Positions 5,120 to 5,422 of a stretch of DNA of 5,422 bases are shown piece after piece. The stretch lies in NCBI GenBank assembly GCA_003354225.1, contig PIVH01000582.1, forward strand, positions 1 to 5,422, given 5' to 3'. This DNA comes from Globobulimina sp. Lineage: Eukaryota; Foraminifera; Rotaliida. The translations under genes and the position numbers were made by a program. The notes beneath the pieces are model-generated. The model saw only the letters and a program-made list of their open reading frames with translations, was not told the DNA's origin and made no database searches. Numbering within the stretch: position 1 is the stretch's first letter; each line of letters begins with the position of its first letter.

Positions 5120-5422
5120 TCAATATTCACCACACCATGGCACCCAAATGGGACCAACAAGAGAATTATTTGGATGAATCACTGCTGGACAATTTTGATC
5201 AACAGGCGGCGTTGGATAATATGGAGCTGACTTGAAAATCGCTTCCATTTCACTGTATAACTCAAGCACCAAATCACTATGATTCGAACTGATGTCATTA
5301 TACTCATACGGATCATTACTAATATTATATAATGGCATCATATTCGTAGCATTGTCATATCCGACTGACAACATCGGCGGCTTTACCCATCCATTCTCGT
5401 CCGGACTCCCTCCGCCTGTCCC
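5120..5422 (-). CDS. Arylsulfatase-like sulfatase, C-terminal part (partial)
   Basis: The frame is open from the right edge for 100 codons and stops at TGA (5120-5122). It matches the C-terminal subdomain of formylglycine-dependent sulfatases of the arylsulfatase B/I/J type. GWVKPP comes first, then the conserved end-strand and turn LYNISNDPYEYNDIS (the family's L(Y/F).(I/L)..DP.E...(D/N)(L/I)), a helix of the LVLELYSEMEAI type, a Tyr/Pro stretch (YYPTPP) and a closing GPIWVPWCGEY, like the G.WGPW end of arylsulfatase B. Four N-glycosylation sequons (NAT, NIS, NHS, NNS) fit passage through the secretory pathway. Such enzymes hydrolyse sulfate esters of polysaccharides or other compounds in lysosomes or outside the cell. 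The catalytic Cys/Ser-x-Pro-x-Arg site lies beyond the window, so activity and substrate cannot be judged. Confidence 0.85.
   Translation of the reverse strand, partial: GTGGGSPDENGWVKPPMLSVGYDNATNMMPLYNISNDPYEYNDISSNHSDLVLELYSEMEAIFKSAPYYPTPPVDQNCPAVIHPNNSLVGPIWVPWCGEY

Noticed and set aside
1-5422. tRNA, rRNA, CRISPR array, insertion sequence or viral gene
   Set aside because: I saw no cloverleaf, no spaced direct repeats, no transposase or integrase motifs and no terminal inverted repeats flanking a gene.

Overview
This is AT-rich nuclear DNA from a eukaryotic microbe. Spliceosomal introns interrupt the genes, and one gene encodes dihydroxy-acid dehydratase, a branched-chain amino acid biosynthesis enzyme that animals lack. 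Very short intergenic gaps, tiny introns (63-96 nt), a Pro/Thr-repeat-stalked Cys-rich membrane protein and a formylglycine-type sulfatase suggest a free-living protist. A rhizarian (foraminifer-like) or other SAR lineage is my guess only; nothing here fixes the taxon.

Layout, left to right. (1) 1-144 (+): an open frame entering from the left edge, probably the tail of an upstream gene. (2) 145-343: T-rich spacer. (3) 344-2474 (+): complete four-exon dihydroxy-acid dehydratase gene. All three introns can be placed exactly by family homology, and the protein is 634 aa with a likely mitochondrial presequence. (4) 2475-2530: a 56-bp convergent gap. (5) 2531-3379 (-): intronless 282-aa protein with an N-terminal PCNA-binding (PIP) box, basic nuclear-localisation clusters and a REV1-type BRCT domain, but no polymerase domain. 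(6) 3380-3447: a 68-bp divergent intergenic region. (7) 3448-4655 (+): two-exon gene for a 374-aa type I membrane protein with tandem six-cysteine modules, a Pro/Thr stalk, one membrane span and a 130-residue cytoplasmic tail. (8) 4656-5119: intergenic, beginning with a cluster of perfect palindromes and a GU-rich tract. (9) 5120-5422 (-): the last 100 codons of an arylsulfatase that runs off the right edge.

The genes are not a functional cluster. They cover amino-acid metabolism (mitochondrion), DNA damage tolerance or replication (nucleus), a surface receptor or adhesin, and a secreted or lysosomal sulfatase. The most original items are the REV1-like BRCT protein that carries PIP-type motifs at both ends without a polymerase, the unrecognised Cys-module membrane protein, a CxC/HxH insertion inside the dehydratase, the unusual intron donor sites (no +5 G in any of four introns), and the palindrome cluster after the membrane-protein gene.
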